A program made the position numbers and the translations under genes. This document shows positions 1 through 7,852 of a DNA stretch of 33,177 nucleotides, one piece after another. The notes under the pieces were generated by a model. It was not told the origin of the DNA and searched no databases. It saw only the letters and a program-made list of their open reading frames with translations. Source of the DNA: a virus. Numbering within the stretch: the stretch's first letter is position 1; each line of letters opens with the position of its first letter. The DNA lies in the IMG/VR virus record IMGVR_UViG_3300042290_000832, positions 1 to 33,177 of that record; one strand, 5' to 3'.

Positions 1-2
1 TT

Positions 3-506
3 ACTCAACACGATTACCTAAAACAAAAGAAAGAACTCGATAATATGAATATCGAGACCATGTTCTTTCAGCATAAAACTATTAAGATGGCGATTGAAAG
101 AATTATGGAAGAAATAAATCAGGGTGCTGCACATCCGCGTTTATTTGAAGTAATGTCACAATTGCAGGATCGTCTTACCACAGTTACTAAAACACAAGCA
201 AACTATATGTTGTTCTTAGAGGATACGTACAAGAAAATGCGTAGTGAAGTTGATTCAAAGGGGGACCAAGCTGGACTCCCTGCCTCTTCTGTAAATGCTA
301 TTCAAGCTGGAGACTATTATATCACGGCTGGTACTAAAAATATCATGAAAGAAATTGAGAGCGACGGTTTGAATAATGATTTTGATAATAGGCTGACTAA
401 TCCAAATGAAAAAAATTCATTGATGACGGAAAGGGGCTTAGAGCATTTAATTGAAAAAGAAAATGACGATGAAGATTTAAGCTCAACTATTTTTGAAATC
501 ATTTAA
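3..506 (+). CDS. Protein upstream of terminase, 5' end cut by window edge; possible small terminase subunit
   Basis: The reading frame is open from base 3, with 14 codons before the first ATG at 45, so the true start most likely lies off the left edge and the ATG at 45 is internal. The visible 167 residues are charged and mostly predicted helical (heptad-like around residues 30-75 from Met45), with an acidic C-terminus. The stop is 3 bases before the large terminase. In T4 the small terminase subunit gp16, a helical ring-forming DNA-binding protein, lies directly before gp17, and position and composition fit that role. No diagnostic motif is visible, so the function is inferred from context only. 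Confidence 0.65.
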   Translation, partial: TQHDYLKQKKELDNMNIETMFFQHKTIKMAIERIMEEINQGAAHPRLFEVMSQLQDRLTTVTKTQANYMLFLEDTYKKMRSEVDSKGDQAGLPASSVNAIQAGDYYITAGTKNIMKEIESDGLNNDFDNRLTNPNEKNSLMTERGLEHLIEKENDDEDLSSTIFEII

Positions 507-508
507 TT

Positions 509-2467
509 ATGAAAGATTTTTTATCAAAAGGAGGAAGGACTAGCGTACAGGTATCTAGAATGGATGATACTGAAAATAGTGCAGTCTGGACTACAAAAAA
601 AGTAGATCAACTTCTACTAGACTTTGAAAATGGTTTAATTGATATTAAGACCATTAAGAATTCTCCATTTAAGGATAATGACCCTGCCTGGAAAAAGCAA
701 AATTTGGTTTTTGAATATACTCCAGAAGAACTTGAAGAAATTAAGCGCTGTAAATCTGATGTAGGTTACTTTGCAAATAAGTATGCTCAGGTTTTAACTG
801 AATATGGAGTAGAACAAATTGTTTTACGTGATTACCAAGAGGAAATTATTAAGGCATTTGGTGCAAACCGCTTTAATATCTTAATGGCAAGCCGTCAAAT
901 TGGTAAGACTGTAATGTCTGGCGTATTTGTTGCATGGTATCTTATTTTCCATACAGATAAAAATGTTTTAGCGGTAGCCAACATTGCAAGTACAACCAAA
1001 GAGGTTGTTGATAAAATTAAATCTATTTTTGAAAATTTGCCGTTTTTCCTAAAACCTGGCTGTATTTCAAATAACGTTATGTCGATGAAGTTCGATAATG
1101 GCTGTAGATTAATTGGACGTACTACAACCAAAAATACAGGTATTGGTTTTACTATTCACTTACTATACATTGATGAGTTTGCTCACATCTCACCAGCATA
1201 CTTAGATTTCTTTTATCGAGCAATTTACCCTACTATTTCTGCATCAACTACCTCCAAGATTATTATTACATCAACTCCAAATGGTATGAATAGATTCTAT
1301 GAAATCTATATGGATGCAGTAAATGGACTAAATACTTATACTCCGCTAAGAGTAGACTGGTGGCAAGTTCCAGGTAGAGATGATAAATGGAAAGCTGAAA
1401 CTATTGCAAACATGGGATCAGAAGAAGACTTTAACCAGGAATATGGTCTACAGTTCTTTTCGTCCGATCGATTATTGCTTTCTTCTAAAGATCTTAAAAA
1501 GATTTTTGGAATTATGACTAAATATGAAGAGCCTCTTAATATTAATTGGGATCCGGAAGTTCTTGCCTTAATGGAAGGGAACTTTACAGTACATCCAAAT
1601 CTAAAGGATTGGGACGAGCAGGATTTTAGAAATTCGCCAGATCGATATGTATTTTCAGTCGATACAGCAGACGGAACAGGAAAAGACTTTTCAGTTATTA
1701 ATGTATTTAAAGTTGCACCGCTTCCAGTTAAAATGTTGGAACCAATTAAAAATCTAGTAAAAAGCGAAATGGATTGCCTATCCCTTGTGCAAGTTGCAAC
1801 TTGGAGAAGTAATAAGCAAACAATTAATGAATATGCTCAAGTTTTAGAATATTTGGTTTATAGACTCTTTAATTTTGAAAATCTTAAAGTCTTAATTGAA
1901 TTAAACCATAAAGGGGATTTTATCTTGGACAAAATTGCAAATAACGAACAGTATTGGCCTGGACAACTAATTCATTCCAAACACACAGAAGCAACTAAAT
2001 TACTTAAGCCTGGTCTTAAACTAAGCGTTACCAATAAAATTAAATTTTGTGAAAGATTTAAATACCACGTTAATGTTAATAAAATTCTTCCAAACGAAAG
2101 TAAAACTGTAATGGAATTAGGATCATTTGGTAGATCAACTAATGGTACATATAGAAGTCAAAGTGGAAACGATGACTTAGCAATGACTTGTGTTAACACT
2201 GCCGCATTCTTTGATTCTCCTAGTTTTCTTGAATTAGGAACAGAAGTTTGGGACAGTACAAGCGAGGAATACAAAAAAGAAATAACTGAAAAAATCTTAA
2301 ATTCTAGTCAGGGTGATGGCTCAACCAAGATTAGCTCAGATTTAGTAGGTTATCTAAATGATACTCCACAACTAAAAAAACCTGGACAGCGTCAAGTTTT
2401 TGATGAAACTTATCTAGATTCGTATAAAAAGACACTGGCTGGATTTTATGGAGATCAAAAAAACTAA
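509..2467 (+). CDS. terL: Terminase large subunit (T4 gp17-like ATPase/nuclease)
   Basis: This is the DNA-packaging motor: an N-terminal ATPase pumps DNA into the prohead and a C-terminal RNase H-fold nuclease cuts the concatemer. At 652 aa it is slightly longer than T4 gp17 (610 aa). The Walker A motif ASRQIGKT is at residues 127-134, in the SRQ-x-GKT form typical of T4-type terminases. Walker B LLYIDE ends at Asp222-Glu223. The nuclease domain shows VDTADGTGKD starting with catalytic Asp385 preceded by Val, and a second acidic pair Asp555-Asp556 in GNDDLA. It follows the preceding gene after 2 bases with no Shine-Dalgarno sequence and is probably cotranscribed with it. Confidence 0.96.
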   Translation: MKDFLSKGGRTSVQVSRMDDTENSAVWTTKKVDQLLLDFENGLIDIKTIKNSPFKDNDPAWKKQNLVFEYTPEELEEIKRCKSDVGYFANKYAQVLTEYGVEQIVLRDYQEEIIKAFGANRFNILMASRQIGKTVMSGVFVAWYLIFHTDKNVLAVANIASTTKEVVDKIKSIFENLPFFLKPGCISNNVMSMKFDNGCRLIGRTTTKNTGIGFTIHLLYIDEFAHISPAYLDFFYRAIYPTISASTTSKIIITSTPNGMNRFYEIYMDAVNGLNTYTPLRVDWWQVPGRDDKWKAETIANMGSEEDFNQEYGLQFFSSDRLLLSSKDLKKIFGIMTKYEEPLNINWDPEVLALMEGNFTVHPNLKDWDEQDFRNSPDRYVFSVDTADGTGKDFSVINVFKVAPLPVKMLEPIKNLVKSEMDCLSLVQVATWRSNKQTINEYAQVLEYLVYRLFNFENLKVLIELNHKGDFILDKIANNEQYWPGQLIHSKHTEATKLLKPGLKLSVTNKIKFCERFKYHVNVNKILPNESKTVMELGSFGRSTNGTYRSQSGNDDLAMTCVNTAAFFDSPSFLELGTEVWDSTSEEYKKEITEKILNSSQGDGSTKISSDLVGYLNDTPQLKKPGQRQVFDETYLDSYKKTLAGFYGDQKN

Positions 2468-2473
2468 ATACGA

Positions 2474-2737
2474 ATGATTAATTTTGACTTGACTAGAGAC
2501 AGAGACGTCATTTTTAGAAGAACTATTGCTGCAATACAGCATGCGCTTAAAAATGATGTAGAAATTGCGGAGCTTCCTAGTGTTAAGGTTGCAGAATCTG
2601 AAATTGATGCATTCGTTTTAAGGGACGGATGGGAAGATGCTATCGAAAAGGCTAAAAGGCATTTTGAGAAAATTGAGGATTATGAAATGTGCCAAACCTG
2701 TGTTTCGCTAATTGAAGAAATTAAAAAATCAAACTAA
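2474..2737 (+). CDS. Small hypothetical protein with charged helical C-terminus
   Basis: An 87-residue protein of unknown function between terminase and the PhoH-like gene, 6 bases after the terminase stop and 3 bases before the next ATG. The C-terminal third is a predicted helix with the pattern HFEKIEDYEMC. A related pattern, YFEGQEEFEKC, ends the 72-aa protein at 25242-25460, so the two may share a small helical module. There is no membrane segment and no cysteine cluster beyond two Cys in CQTC. The sequence CTAAATACG just before its ATG is a weak variant of the late-promoter motif described elsewhere, but lies very close to the start. Confidence 0.8.
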   Translation: MINFDLTRDRDVIFRRTIAAIQHALKNDVEIAELPSVKVAESEIDAFVLRDGWEDAIEKAKRHFEKIEDYEMCQTCVSLIEEIKKSN

Positions 2738-2740
2738 CTA

Positions 2741-3442
2741 ATGCAAAAATCCACTAAAAGAAGAGGTAACTCTACACAATCTATCCCAGAATTATTAAAG
2801 CAAGTTTCGCTTAAACCTTCACAAAAGGAGTATTGTGATAAAATCATGAACAATGATATTACTCTATGTCATGGACCGGCTGGAACCAGTAAAACCTTTG
2901 TTGCATGTTATGCATCAATGAAACTACATACAGAAGATAAGATTCAACGTATAATTTTATCAAAGCCAATTCAAGAGTCTGGAGAAAAATTAGGATTTTT
3001 GCCTGGCGATATTAAAGAGAAAATCGACCCATTTATGGAAAGTTACCGAACTAATCTTGAAAAAATTATTGGTTGGGATAACTTAATTAAATTGGAAGGG
3101 GACGGTCTTATTGAATTTAGACCGCTTGCATATATGAGAGGCGCAACTTTTGATAATTGCTTAATGGTATTAGATGAAGCACAAAATGCAGATTTTAGAC
3201 AACTAATGCTATTCATTACACGAATGGGAAAAAATTCAAAGGTCTTAATTTGTGGTGATGTTAGTCAATATGACATATCAAGAGACAAAGTGGCACTTCC
3301 AAAATTTATTGAAATGATGCAGGGTATCAAAGGAATGGGAATTCATACCTTTGGAGATGCAGATATCGTTCGTAATAAAATTCTAATAGAAATTACGGAA
3401 AGATATGACGAATGGAAGGCAAATAACAAAGTTAATTGGTAA
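2741..3442 (+). CDS. phoH: PhoH-like P-loop ATPase
   Basis: A 233-aa protein of the PhoH family, P-loop NTPases related to superfamily 1 helicases and very common in T4-like and marine phages. Walker A GPAGTSKT is at residues 45-52 and Walker B LMVLDEAQN places Asp145-Glu146. The motif ICGDVSQYD lies further downstream, as in PhoH proteins, where it resembles helicase motif III. The length is close to the isolated PhoH domain, with a basic N-terminus and no RNA-binding extension. The biological role in phages is not settled; phosphate metabolism and RNA handling have both been suggested for the family. It is packed 3 bases after the preceding small gene. Confidence 0.93.
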   Translation: MQKSTKRRGNSTQSIPELLKQVSLKPSQKEYCDKIMNNDITLCHGPAGTSKTFVACYASMKLHTEDKIQRIILSKPIQESGEKLGFLPGDIKEKIDPFMESYRTNLEKIIGWDNLIKLEGDGLIEFRPLAYMRGATFDNCLMVLDEAQNADFRQLMLFITRMGKNSKVLICGDVSQYDISRDKVALPKFIEMMQGIKGMGIHTFGDADIVRNKILIEITERYDEWKANNKVNW

Positions 3443-3452
3443 ATTAGTTAAG

Positions 3453-3458
3453 TACAAT
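3453..3458 (+). promoter_or_regulatory. Weak TATAAT-class promoter candidate before the sigma factor gene
   Basis: TACAAT preceded by G and followed by A, one mismatch from the G-TATAAT-A element seen at eight other places in the window. The ATG of the sigma gene starts 24 bases downstream. It lies in the 40-base gap between phoH and the sigma gene. Confidence 0.35.
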
Positions 3459-3482
3459 AACTCTATCTAGAAAATAATTTTT

Positions 3483-4127
3483 ATGACAGGAAACAAAAAG
3501 GTCACAGGTTACGAAGATCTAAACCGCCGCCTCAATGATGAAATGCAGCAGCTTGCCGAAGCAATTGTTGCTAAAACTTTCACCGAAAGAGACCGAAATC
3601 GATTAGTTCGAATAATGGAACCTAAACTTAAATACTTTATTTGGAAGTTCTTTAACGATAAGGACGAAACCGAAGAAGTATTACACAATACGTTCTTTAA
3701 GATATTCAAATCGCTTGATAGCTATAATCCAAAATATAGATTTACAACTTGGATCTATACTATTGCCAGAAATGAATCTCTATTGCATTTGCATAAACTT
3801 AAACAGCAAATGACAACTGATATTGATAAAATTGGAAATTCTCTATTTTTAGTCGATGACAGTCGAGATAATTTAGAAAAGGAGAATTCTTTGGAGAATC
3901 TTTACACTGCAACTATGCTTGCAATTGAAGAGATGCCAGAATCGTTAGAAAAATCCATCCTAATTGACAAGGAGCTAAATAAGATGAAGGGTGCTGATAT
4001 TGCAGACAAATACGATATGAATCTCAATACAGTTAAAACTAAAATCAGAAAAGCACGTAAAATATTAAAAGACTCAGTTTTGGAAAGTAATCCTGAACTG
4101 GTAGAAAAAATAAAGGATCTTTTCTAA
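3483..4127 (+). CDS. RNA polymerase sigma factor, sigma-70 family (ECF-like, sigma2 + sigma4)
   Basis: A 214-aa sigma factor that would bind host RNA polymerase and redirect it to phage promoters. Sigma region 2 lies at about residues 41-105, with the acidic stretch DETEEVLHNTFFKIF (core binding) and RFTTWIYTIARN (region 2.3/2.4, -10 recognition and melting). Sigma region 4 is at about residues 145-197, with a helix-turn-helix ADIADKYDMNLNTVKTKIRKA. Region 1.1 and a full region 3 are absent, as in ECF-type factors. T4 uses the small sigma gp55 for late genes at TATAAATA; a closely similar motif precedes late-type genes in this window, so this protein is a good candidate for the late sigma. 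It is closer in layout to cellular ECF factors than to gp55. Stop and next ATG overlap (TAATG). Confidence 0.9.
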   Translation: MTGNKKVTGYEDLNRRLNDEMQQLAEAIVAKTFTERDRNRLVRIMEPKLKYFIWKFFNDKDETEEVLHNTFFKIFKSLDSYNPKYRFTTWIYTIARNESLLHLHKLKQQMTTDIDKIGNSLFLVDDSRDNLEKENSLENLYTATMLAIEEMPESLEKSILIDKELNKMKGADIADKYDMNLNTVKTKIRKARKILKDSVLESNPELVEKIKDLF

Positions 4128-4624
4128 TGAAATACATAAATCCAATAGTTTTTATAACTAAGTTAATCTCCTTGATTAAGGAATTAAACATATTTAGACG
4201 TTATTTGGGAATCATATCCGAATTGGAAAAAAACGGAGACCTTACCAAATTAAATCTAAGACGAACTAGACTTGGTCGATTATACTATGTTAAAAATCTC
4301 CAACCAGAAGTTCTTTTAAATACTGATGATTTATCTGGATTTGAAATAATGCAAGTTAAAGAATCACTAGCTGACTATAACGATCCTATTACTAGACTTG
4401 GTATTATCGATTTTGTTAAAACCGGCTTCCGTAGAATTAAAACGCCAGACGTATATGCATATTTAGTTTGGATGGAATTTGATTTTAAACAAATTTCTCT
4501 AGAAAGAATTTTATACATTATAATTTATCCAGTTATTGTATTTTTCTTAATTTCACTAATTTTTATACCTGCACTTGGACAAGTAGAGTGGTCACAAATT
4601 TGGCAAACTTTAAATTCCAAATAA
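4127..4624 (+). CDS. Hypothetical membrane-anchored protein
   Basis: A 165-aa protein whose start codon overlaps the sigma factor stop, so the two are translationally coupled. There is a moderately hydrophobic amphipathic N-terminus (residues 1-30) and one clear membrane helix near the C-terminus (about residues 130-151, rich in I, V, F, L). Between them is a basic and then mixed-charge cytoplasmic-looking region. I do not recognise a family. Coupling to the sigma factor raises the possibility that it holds or regulates it (for example as an anti-sigma-like membrane protein), but nothing in the sequence proves this. Confidence 0.8.
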   Translation: MKYINPIVFITKLISLIKELNIFRRYLGIISELEKNGDLTKLNLRRTRLGRLYYVKNLQPEVLLNTDDLSGFEIMQVKESLADYNDPITRLGIIDFVKTGFRRIKTPDVYAYLVWMEFDFKQISLERILYIIIYPVIVFFLISLIFIPALGQVEWSQIWQTLNSK

Positions 4625-4629
4625 ATAAT
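4621..4629 (+). promoter_or_regulatory. Late-type promoter motif ATAAATAAT
   Basis: The core TAAATAA is at 4622-4628, 22 bases before the ATG at 4651. It overlaps the stop codon of the preceding gene and matches the recurring (A/G)ATAAATAAY element placed before structural genes in this window; it resembles T4 late promoter TATAAATA. Confidence 0.55.
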
Positions 4630-4650
4630 AGTATCAAATAATCTTAAATT

Positions 4651-4926
4651 ATGAATAAAGTAGAACAATTTTTACAGAAAAACGGATTAAAGGTAGTAAT
4701 ATTTTTATTAATTTTAACCTATATGAAATCTTGCGGAGTAGACCGTGAAGTTACTAAAATTAAAAAGCAATTAACTACTCTAGACTCGCTAGCAACAAAA
4801 AAGGACCTTGAAATTGAGGGTCTTAAAGCAGAAAAACGCATGATTCAGGCGACTGACCGAAAAATGCTAGACGTTCAACGTCAATCTGAGATTGATGCTG
4901 AATTGAAAAAACTTGGAGCACAATAA
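4651..4926 (+). CDS. Small single-pass membrane protein with coiled coil
   Basis: A 91-aa protein with one hydrophobic helix (residues 13-26, ending at MKSC) followed by a charged heptad-patterned region (about 30-90) that should form a coiled coil. The topology is like an inner-membrane spanin or tether. A Cys directly after the helix (Cys28) is not in a clear lipobox. The stop overlaps the next ATG by one base (TAATG), so it is coupled to the following polytopic membrane protein. Function unknown. Confidence 0.8.
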   Translation: MNKVEQFLQKNGLKVVIFLLILTYMKSCGVDREVTKIKKQLTTLDSLATKKDLEIEGLKAEKRMIQATDRKMLDVQRQSEIDAELKKLGAQ

Positions 4927-5636
4927 TGAAAAATAAAGCAACCCATTACTTTATAATTGGTTCTTTTGTTACTTTATACCTCTTAGTATCAATTATTTCT
5001 ACGATTCACGTAATCGACTTTTTTAAATTATCAAATCCTACTTGGCTAGCAGTTTCTCTTGCAATTGGCTTTGAAGTTGGTGCAGCTGCATCCCTAGCAT
5101 CTCTTATTATTTTAGAAAAAATGAATAAAGGTATTGTTTGGGGTCTCTTTATTCTTTTAACTGCAATGCAAGCAATGGGAAATACGTATTATGCGTTTTC
5201 TCATCTTGAAAATTTTACAGGCTGGATTGAATTGTTTGGACTTCAAGAAGAAGATCTAATCTATCAAAAAAGGATTCTTGCAATTATATCAGGCGCAGTT
5301 TTGCCAATTGTTGCATTAGGATTTATTAAGTCTCTTGTTGATTATATTAAACCTACCCCAGAAGCCGTTCAAACTGAACCCATTGTAGAAGATTCTATTA
5401 TAGAAGAACCGAGTATGGAACCAGTTGGACAGCCTGTCCAAGAAAGTGTCCAAGTCGAGACTCCTAATAAAGCGCCAAAAGTTAAAAAAAAGACTCCAGT
5501 GAGCCAGGAAAAATCTACTGGACCAATTGAAGTTGATTTAACTAAGCCAAAGCATATCGATTTACTTGAAGTTCCAGATAGAGATACCAGAAGACTTTCA
5601 GCAGATGAAAGAATCTCTAGAGGAATTGTTTCCTAA
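4926..5636 (+). CDS. Polytopic membrane protein with acidic/proline-rich cytoplasmic tail
   Basis: A 236-aa protein with about four membrane helices in residues 8-140, including a Gly/Ala-rich second helix and a third rich in F, I and L. A soluble tail of about 95 residues follows: first Pro/Glu/Val-rich (residues 145-180), then basic (KAPKVKKKTP), then ending in a charged segment. I do not recognise the family. It forms a unit with the two preceding membrane-associated genes, directly downstream of the sigma factor and upstream of structural genes. It could take part in host takeover or membrane remodelling, but this is speculation. Confidence 0.8.
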   Translation: MKNKATHYFIIGSFVTLYLLVSIISTIHVIDFFKLSNPTWLAVSLAIGFEVGAAASLASLIILEKMNKGIVWGLFILLTAMQAMGNTYYAFSHLENFTGWIELFGLQEEDLIYQKRILAIISGAVLPIVALGFIKSLVDYIKPTPEAVQTEPIVEDSIIEEPSMEPVGQPVQESVQVETPNKAPKVKKKTPVSQEKSTGPIEVDLTKPKHIDLLEVPDRDTRRLSADERISRGIVS

Positions 5637-5643
5637 ATCGAAG

Positions 5644-5652
5644 GTAAATAAT
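5644..5652 (+). promoter_or_regulatory. Late-type promoter motif GTAAATAAT
   Basis: TAAATAA at 5645-5651, 18 bases upstream of the ATG at 5670, in a short intergenic gap before a structural-type gene. Same element as at 4621, 8049, 11594, 15351, 19579, 21112 and 30374. Confidence 0.55.
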
Positions 5653-5669
5653 AAAAAGAACTTCGGCTA

Positions 5670-6458
5670 ATGTCTTACATTAAATTTAAAGGTGATCCAA
5701 GCTATAAAAGAGTCAATTCGGCTATGGCTAAATTATGCGATCCAGTCCCTGTTAAAAAGTCACTTAGGCTTATTGACAACTGTTTTTCAATAGTAGACAA
5801 AAATGTTAGCCAAGCTGATCTTTGTGACTTTGGTAAATTGGCATATCCTGCGGATTCTTATGTTAAACAGGAATTAGAAATATGTCAAGGCGAAACTGCC
5901 ACGGTATTTACTAACAGTTTAGTTGGTGGAACTACTGCGGTTTCTTCAACGACTCTTAATAGCACTGCTGTAGTTACGGCTTCAGCTAATTCAGCAATTA
6001 GAGTCGGTAGTACAGTTTCTGGAAGTGGAATTGCTGATGGAACTACTGTTACTGCAGTTAGCGGAACGGCTGTAACTTTATCTAAGCCTGCTACTGCAAC
6101 TAGCGGAAGCGTTAGTTTAACATTTGTTGAAGTTTTAAATCCAAACAAAGCTTATGTAAAGGGAGTTATTATCTATGTAAATTACCCTACGCTAGATGAA
6201 GACGGTGCAGAAATTAATCCTTCTGAATATCTACTAACTGGATCTATTTCTATGATTCTTACAAATGGTGGAAGCAGCCCATCTAACTTTACAATAGGAC
6301 AAGCTTATATGCACTTTGCACCAGAGGCAACTACTGATCCAACTAAGATTATAAACACCTTAACTTTATTAAACCCAAGTTCAAAATTCAGCGTTAAAGT
6401 TAGTGTCTTATTAATTAAGACAAAAACTGATGTTGATCCAAATAATTGTGATTGCTAA
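5670..6458 (+). CDS. Putative virion structural protein with inserted Ser/Thr/Val beta domain
   Basis: A 262-aa protein preceded by a late-type promoter motif. Residues about 85-152 form a low-complexity Ser/Thr/Ala/Val/Gly segment of the type VGSTVSGSGIADGTTVTAV, with alternating polar/hydrophobic beta pattern. This short module is common in phage tail, fibre and capsid-decoration proteins. It interrupts a less repetitive, cysteine-containing protein (Cys23, 38, 52, 72, 260, 262), whose two halves look as if they belong together (residues 1-84 and 153-262). The C-terminus ends in a CDC motif. I cannot assign it to a specific T4 structural protein. Confidence 0.8.
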   Translation: MSYIKFKGDPSYKRVNSAMAKLCDPVPVKKSLRLIDNCFSIVDKNVSQADLCDFGKLAYPADSYVKQELEICQGETATVFTNSLVGGTTAVSSTTLNSTAVVTASANSAIRVGSTVSGSGIADGTTVTAVSGTAVTLSKPATATSGSVSLTFVEVLNPNKAYVKGVIIYVNYPTLDEDGAEINPSEYLLTGSISMILTNGGSSPSNFTIGQAYMHFAPEATTDPTKIINTLTLLNPSSKFSVKVSVLLIKTKTDVDPNNCDC

Positions 6459-6910
6459 TGAGACCAGTAATGTCATATGGACAAAAGAATAACTTTATAA
6501 GTAGTATTCCATTTCAAGGAAGAGGAGATTTTGGTTTTGTTGCATCCCAATCAAACTTTACTCCAGGTATTACAATTAAACTTTTGCCGCTAGCAGATCT
6601 TTCTCTTCCGCAAGAGGTTGAAACATCAGAATTTGATCAATTAATAAATGACTTAAACGATCAATTTAGACCTGGTAAAAGACTTAGCGGCGTTGAAGTA
6701 AATACTCAACACCAAAAGGGAGGATCTCATAAAGTATTTGGAAGATTTATTGGATTTCAATTAGATAGAAAGAACCAAGTAATTAGAGCTTTTATTAGAG
6801 ACTCTGCGTCTAATAAAAAAGTTGAAGTTTATCCTGCTTCGCTAATGACTGTTAACGAAGCCAGCTCTCACCATACAAAAACTTTTATGCAATTTTTAAT
6901 ACAAGACTAG
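6458..6910 (+). CDS. Hypothetical phage assembly or structural protein
   Basis: A 150-aa protein. The start is taken as the ATG at 6458, which overlaps the preceding stop (TAATG); an in-frame TTG two codons upstream and an ATG at 6470 are alternatives. There are no membrane segments. The C-terminal half (GRFIGFQLDRKNQVIRAFIRD to YPASLMTV) looks like a small beta-barrel, with residues VFGRFIGF and DRKN positioned like an SH3-type fold; this is pattern reading, not a match. Its position between a putative structural protein and a gp26-like assembly protein suggests a tail or baseplate role. Confidence 0.75.
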   Translation: MRPVMSYGQKNNFISSIPFQGRGDFGFVASQSNFTPGITIKLLPLADLSLPQEVETSEFDQLINDLNDQFRPGKRLSGVEVNTQHQKGGSHKVFGRFIGFQLDRKNQVIRAFIRDSASNKKVEVYPASLMTVNEASSHHTKTFMQFLIQD

Positions 6911-6931
6911 AAAAGGTCAAGTATTAATACA

Positions 6932-7852
6932 ATGCAAGAGATAGACATTCAACAAGAAAATTCTGCACCTAGTCCAAAGGCCAAAAAAGCGGCTTCGGTT
7001 AAACCAGAGGTCTCTGTACCAAATCAATTAGGACTAAAGAGTATTCCATTATCATTTCTACCAAGTCAGGGAAAATATTATCTTCCTGGATTTGAACTTT
7101 CAATTAGGTCTGCCACTGTTGCAGAAATTCGTCATTGGTCAACCATTGATGAAAATGACTTATTGTCAGTAGACGACCAATTAAACTATATTTTAGAACG
7201 TTGTGCAACTGTAACAATTGATGGAGTTCCAGCGAGTTGGAAAGAAATCTTGGAAATTGATAGATTCTATATTATATTTAGAATACAAGAGTTAACTTTC
7301 CCAAATGGAGAAAACTATATTCCTCATAAGTTTGAATGTGCATGCGATGAAAACGAGCCATACAGTGAAAAAAAACCTATTTCAAGTTCAATGCTGAGTG
7401 CATTTGATTTTCCAGAAGAGCTTGAAGTTTTTTATTCTGAAGAGCTTAAAGCATATCGAGTAGAATCAGAAAAACTTAATACTTCATTTAATCTATTTTT
7501 ACCTACTCTAGGTACAATGCAAAAACTTAGAGATATTGTCTTAGATATTAATCGAGCCGGTAAAAAAATAGATAAGGCTTTCTTAAAAGTAGTTCCATAC
7601 TTGATTGGAGATTGGGACAGTCTTACCCCACAGACGTTTTCTGCACTAAATGAAGAGTCTTTGACTTGGCATATTAACAAATTTACATTTATTACTAAAT
7701 TTGCAGATGCTATCCAAAAATCTAAAAAACAGATTTTAAAGGATGACTGCCCTAAATGTGGAGCCAAAATAGAATCAAGAATTTTTTTGGACTCCAGCTT
7801 CACTGTCAAAGATCTTTTCCTTATTTCAGCTGGATTTAGTGAACTTGTTTGA
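6932..7852 (+). CDS. Baseplate hub / tail assembly protein, T4 gp26-like (tentative)
   Basis: A 306-aa protein. After a polar leader of about 35 residues comes IPLSFLPSQGKYY, then an acidic helical region and a CAC motif. Near the C-terminus is CPKCGAKI (about residues 273-280), giving a possible Cys4 zinc site with the CAC pair. The arrangement (LP-S-x-G-K-x-Y opening, helical middle, cysteine knuckle, very short overlapping partner downstream) recalls the gp26/gp51-type baseplate hub assembly proteins of T4-like phages and tail-assembly chaperones generally. The assignment rests on pattern memory and gene position, so it is moderate at best. The next gene begins inside its last codons. Confidence 0.6.
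   Translation: MQEIDIQQENSAPSPKAKKAASVKPEVSVPNQLGLKSIPLSFLPSQGKYYLPGFELSIRSATVAEIRHWSTIDENDLLSVDDQLNYILERCATVTIDGVPASWKEILEIDRFYIIFRIQELTFPNGENYIPHKFECACDENEPYSEKKPISSSMLSAFDFPEELEVFYSEELKAYRVESEKLNTSFNLFLPTLGTMQKLRDIVLDINRAGKKIDKAFLKVVPYLIGDWDSLTPQTFSALNEESLTWHINKFTFITKFADAIQKSKKQILKDDCPKCGAKIESRIFLDSSFTVKDLFLISAGFSELV

Noticed and set aside
5639-5665. Inverted repeat CGAAG...CTTCG around the late-type motif at 5644
   Set aside because: Only 5 bp of stem with a 17-base loop, not repeated at other copies of the motif; probably chance.
6921-6930. 10-bp palindrome GTATTAATAC before the gp26-like gene
   Set aside because: Short AT-rich palindromes are expected by chance here, and the spacing to the ATG does not fit either promoter class.
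7839-7852. Programmed frameshift joining the gp26-like and 62-aa genes
   Set aside because: No slippery heptamer or prfB-type shift site is visible; kept only as a possibility because the gene layout is suggestive.
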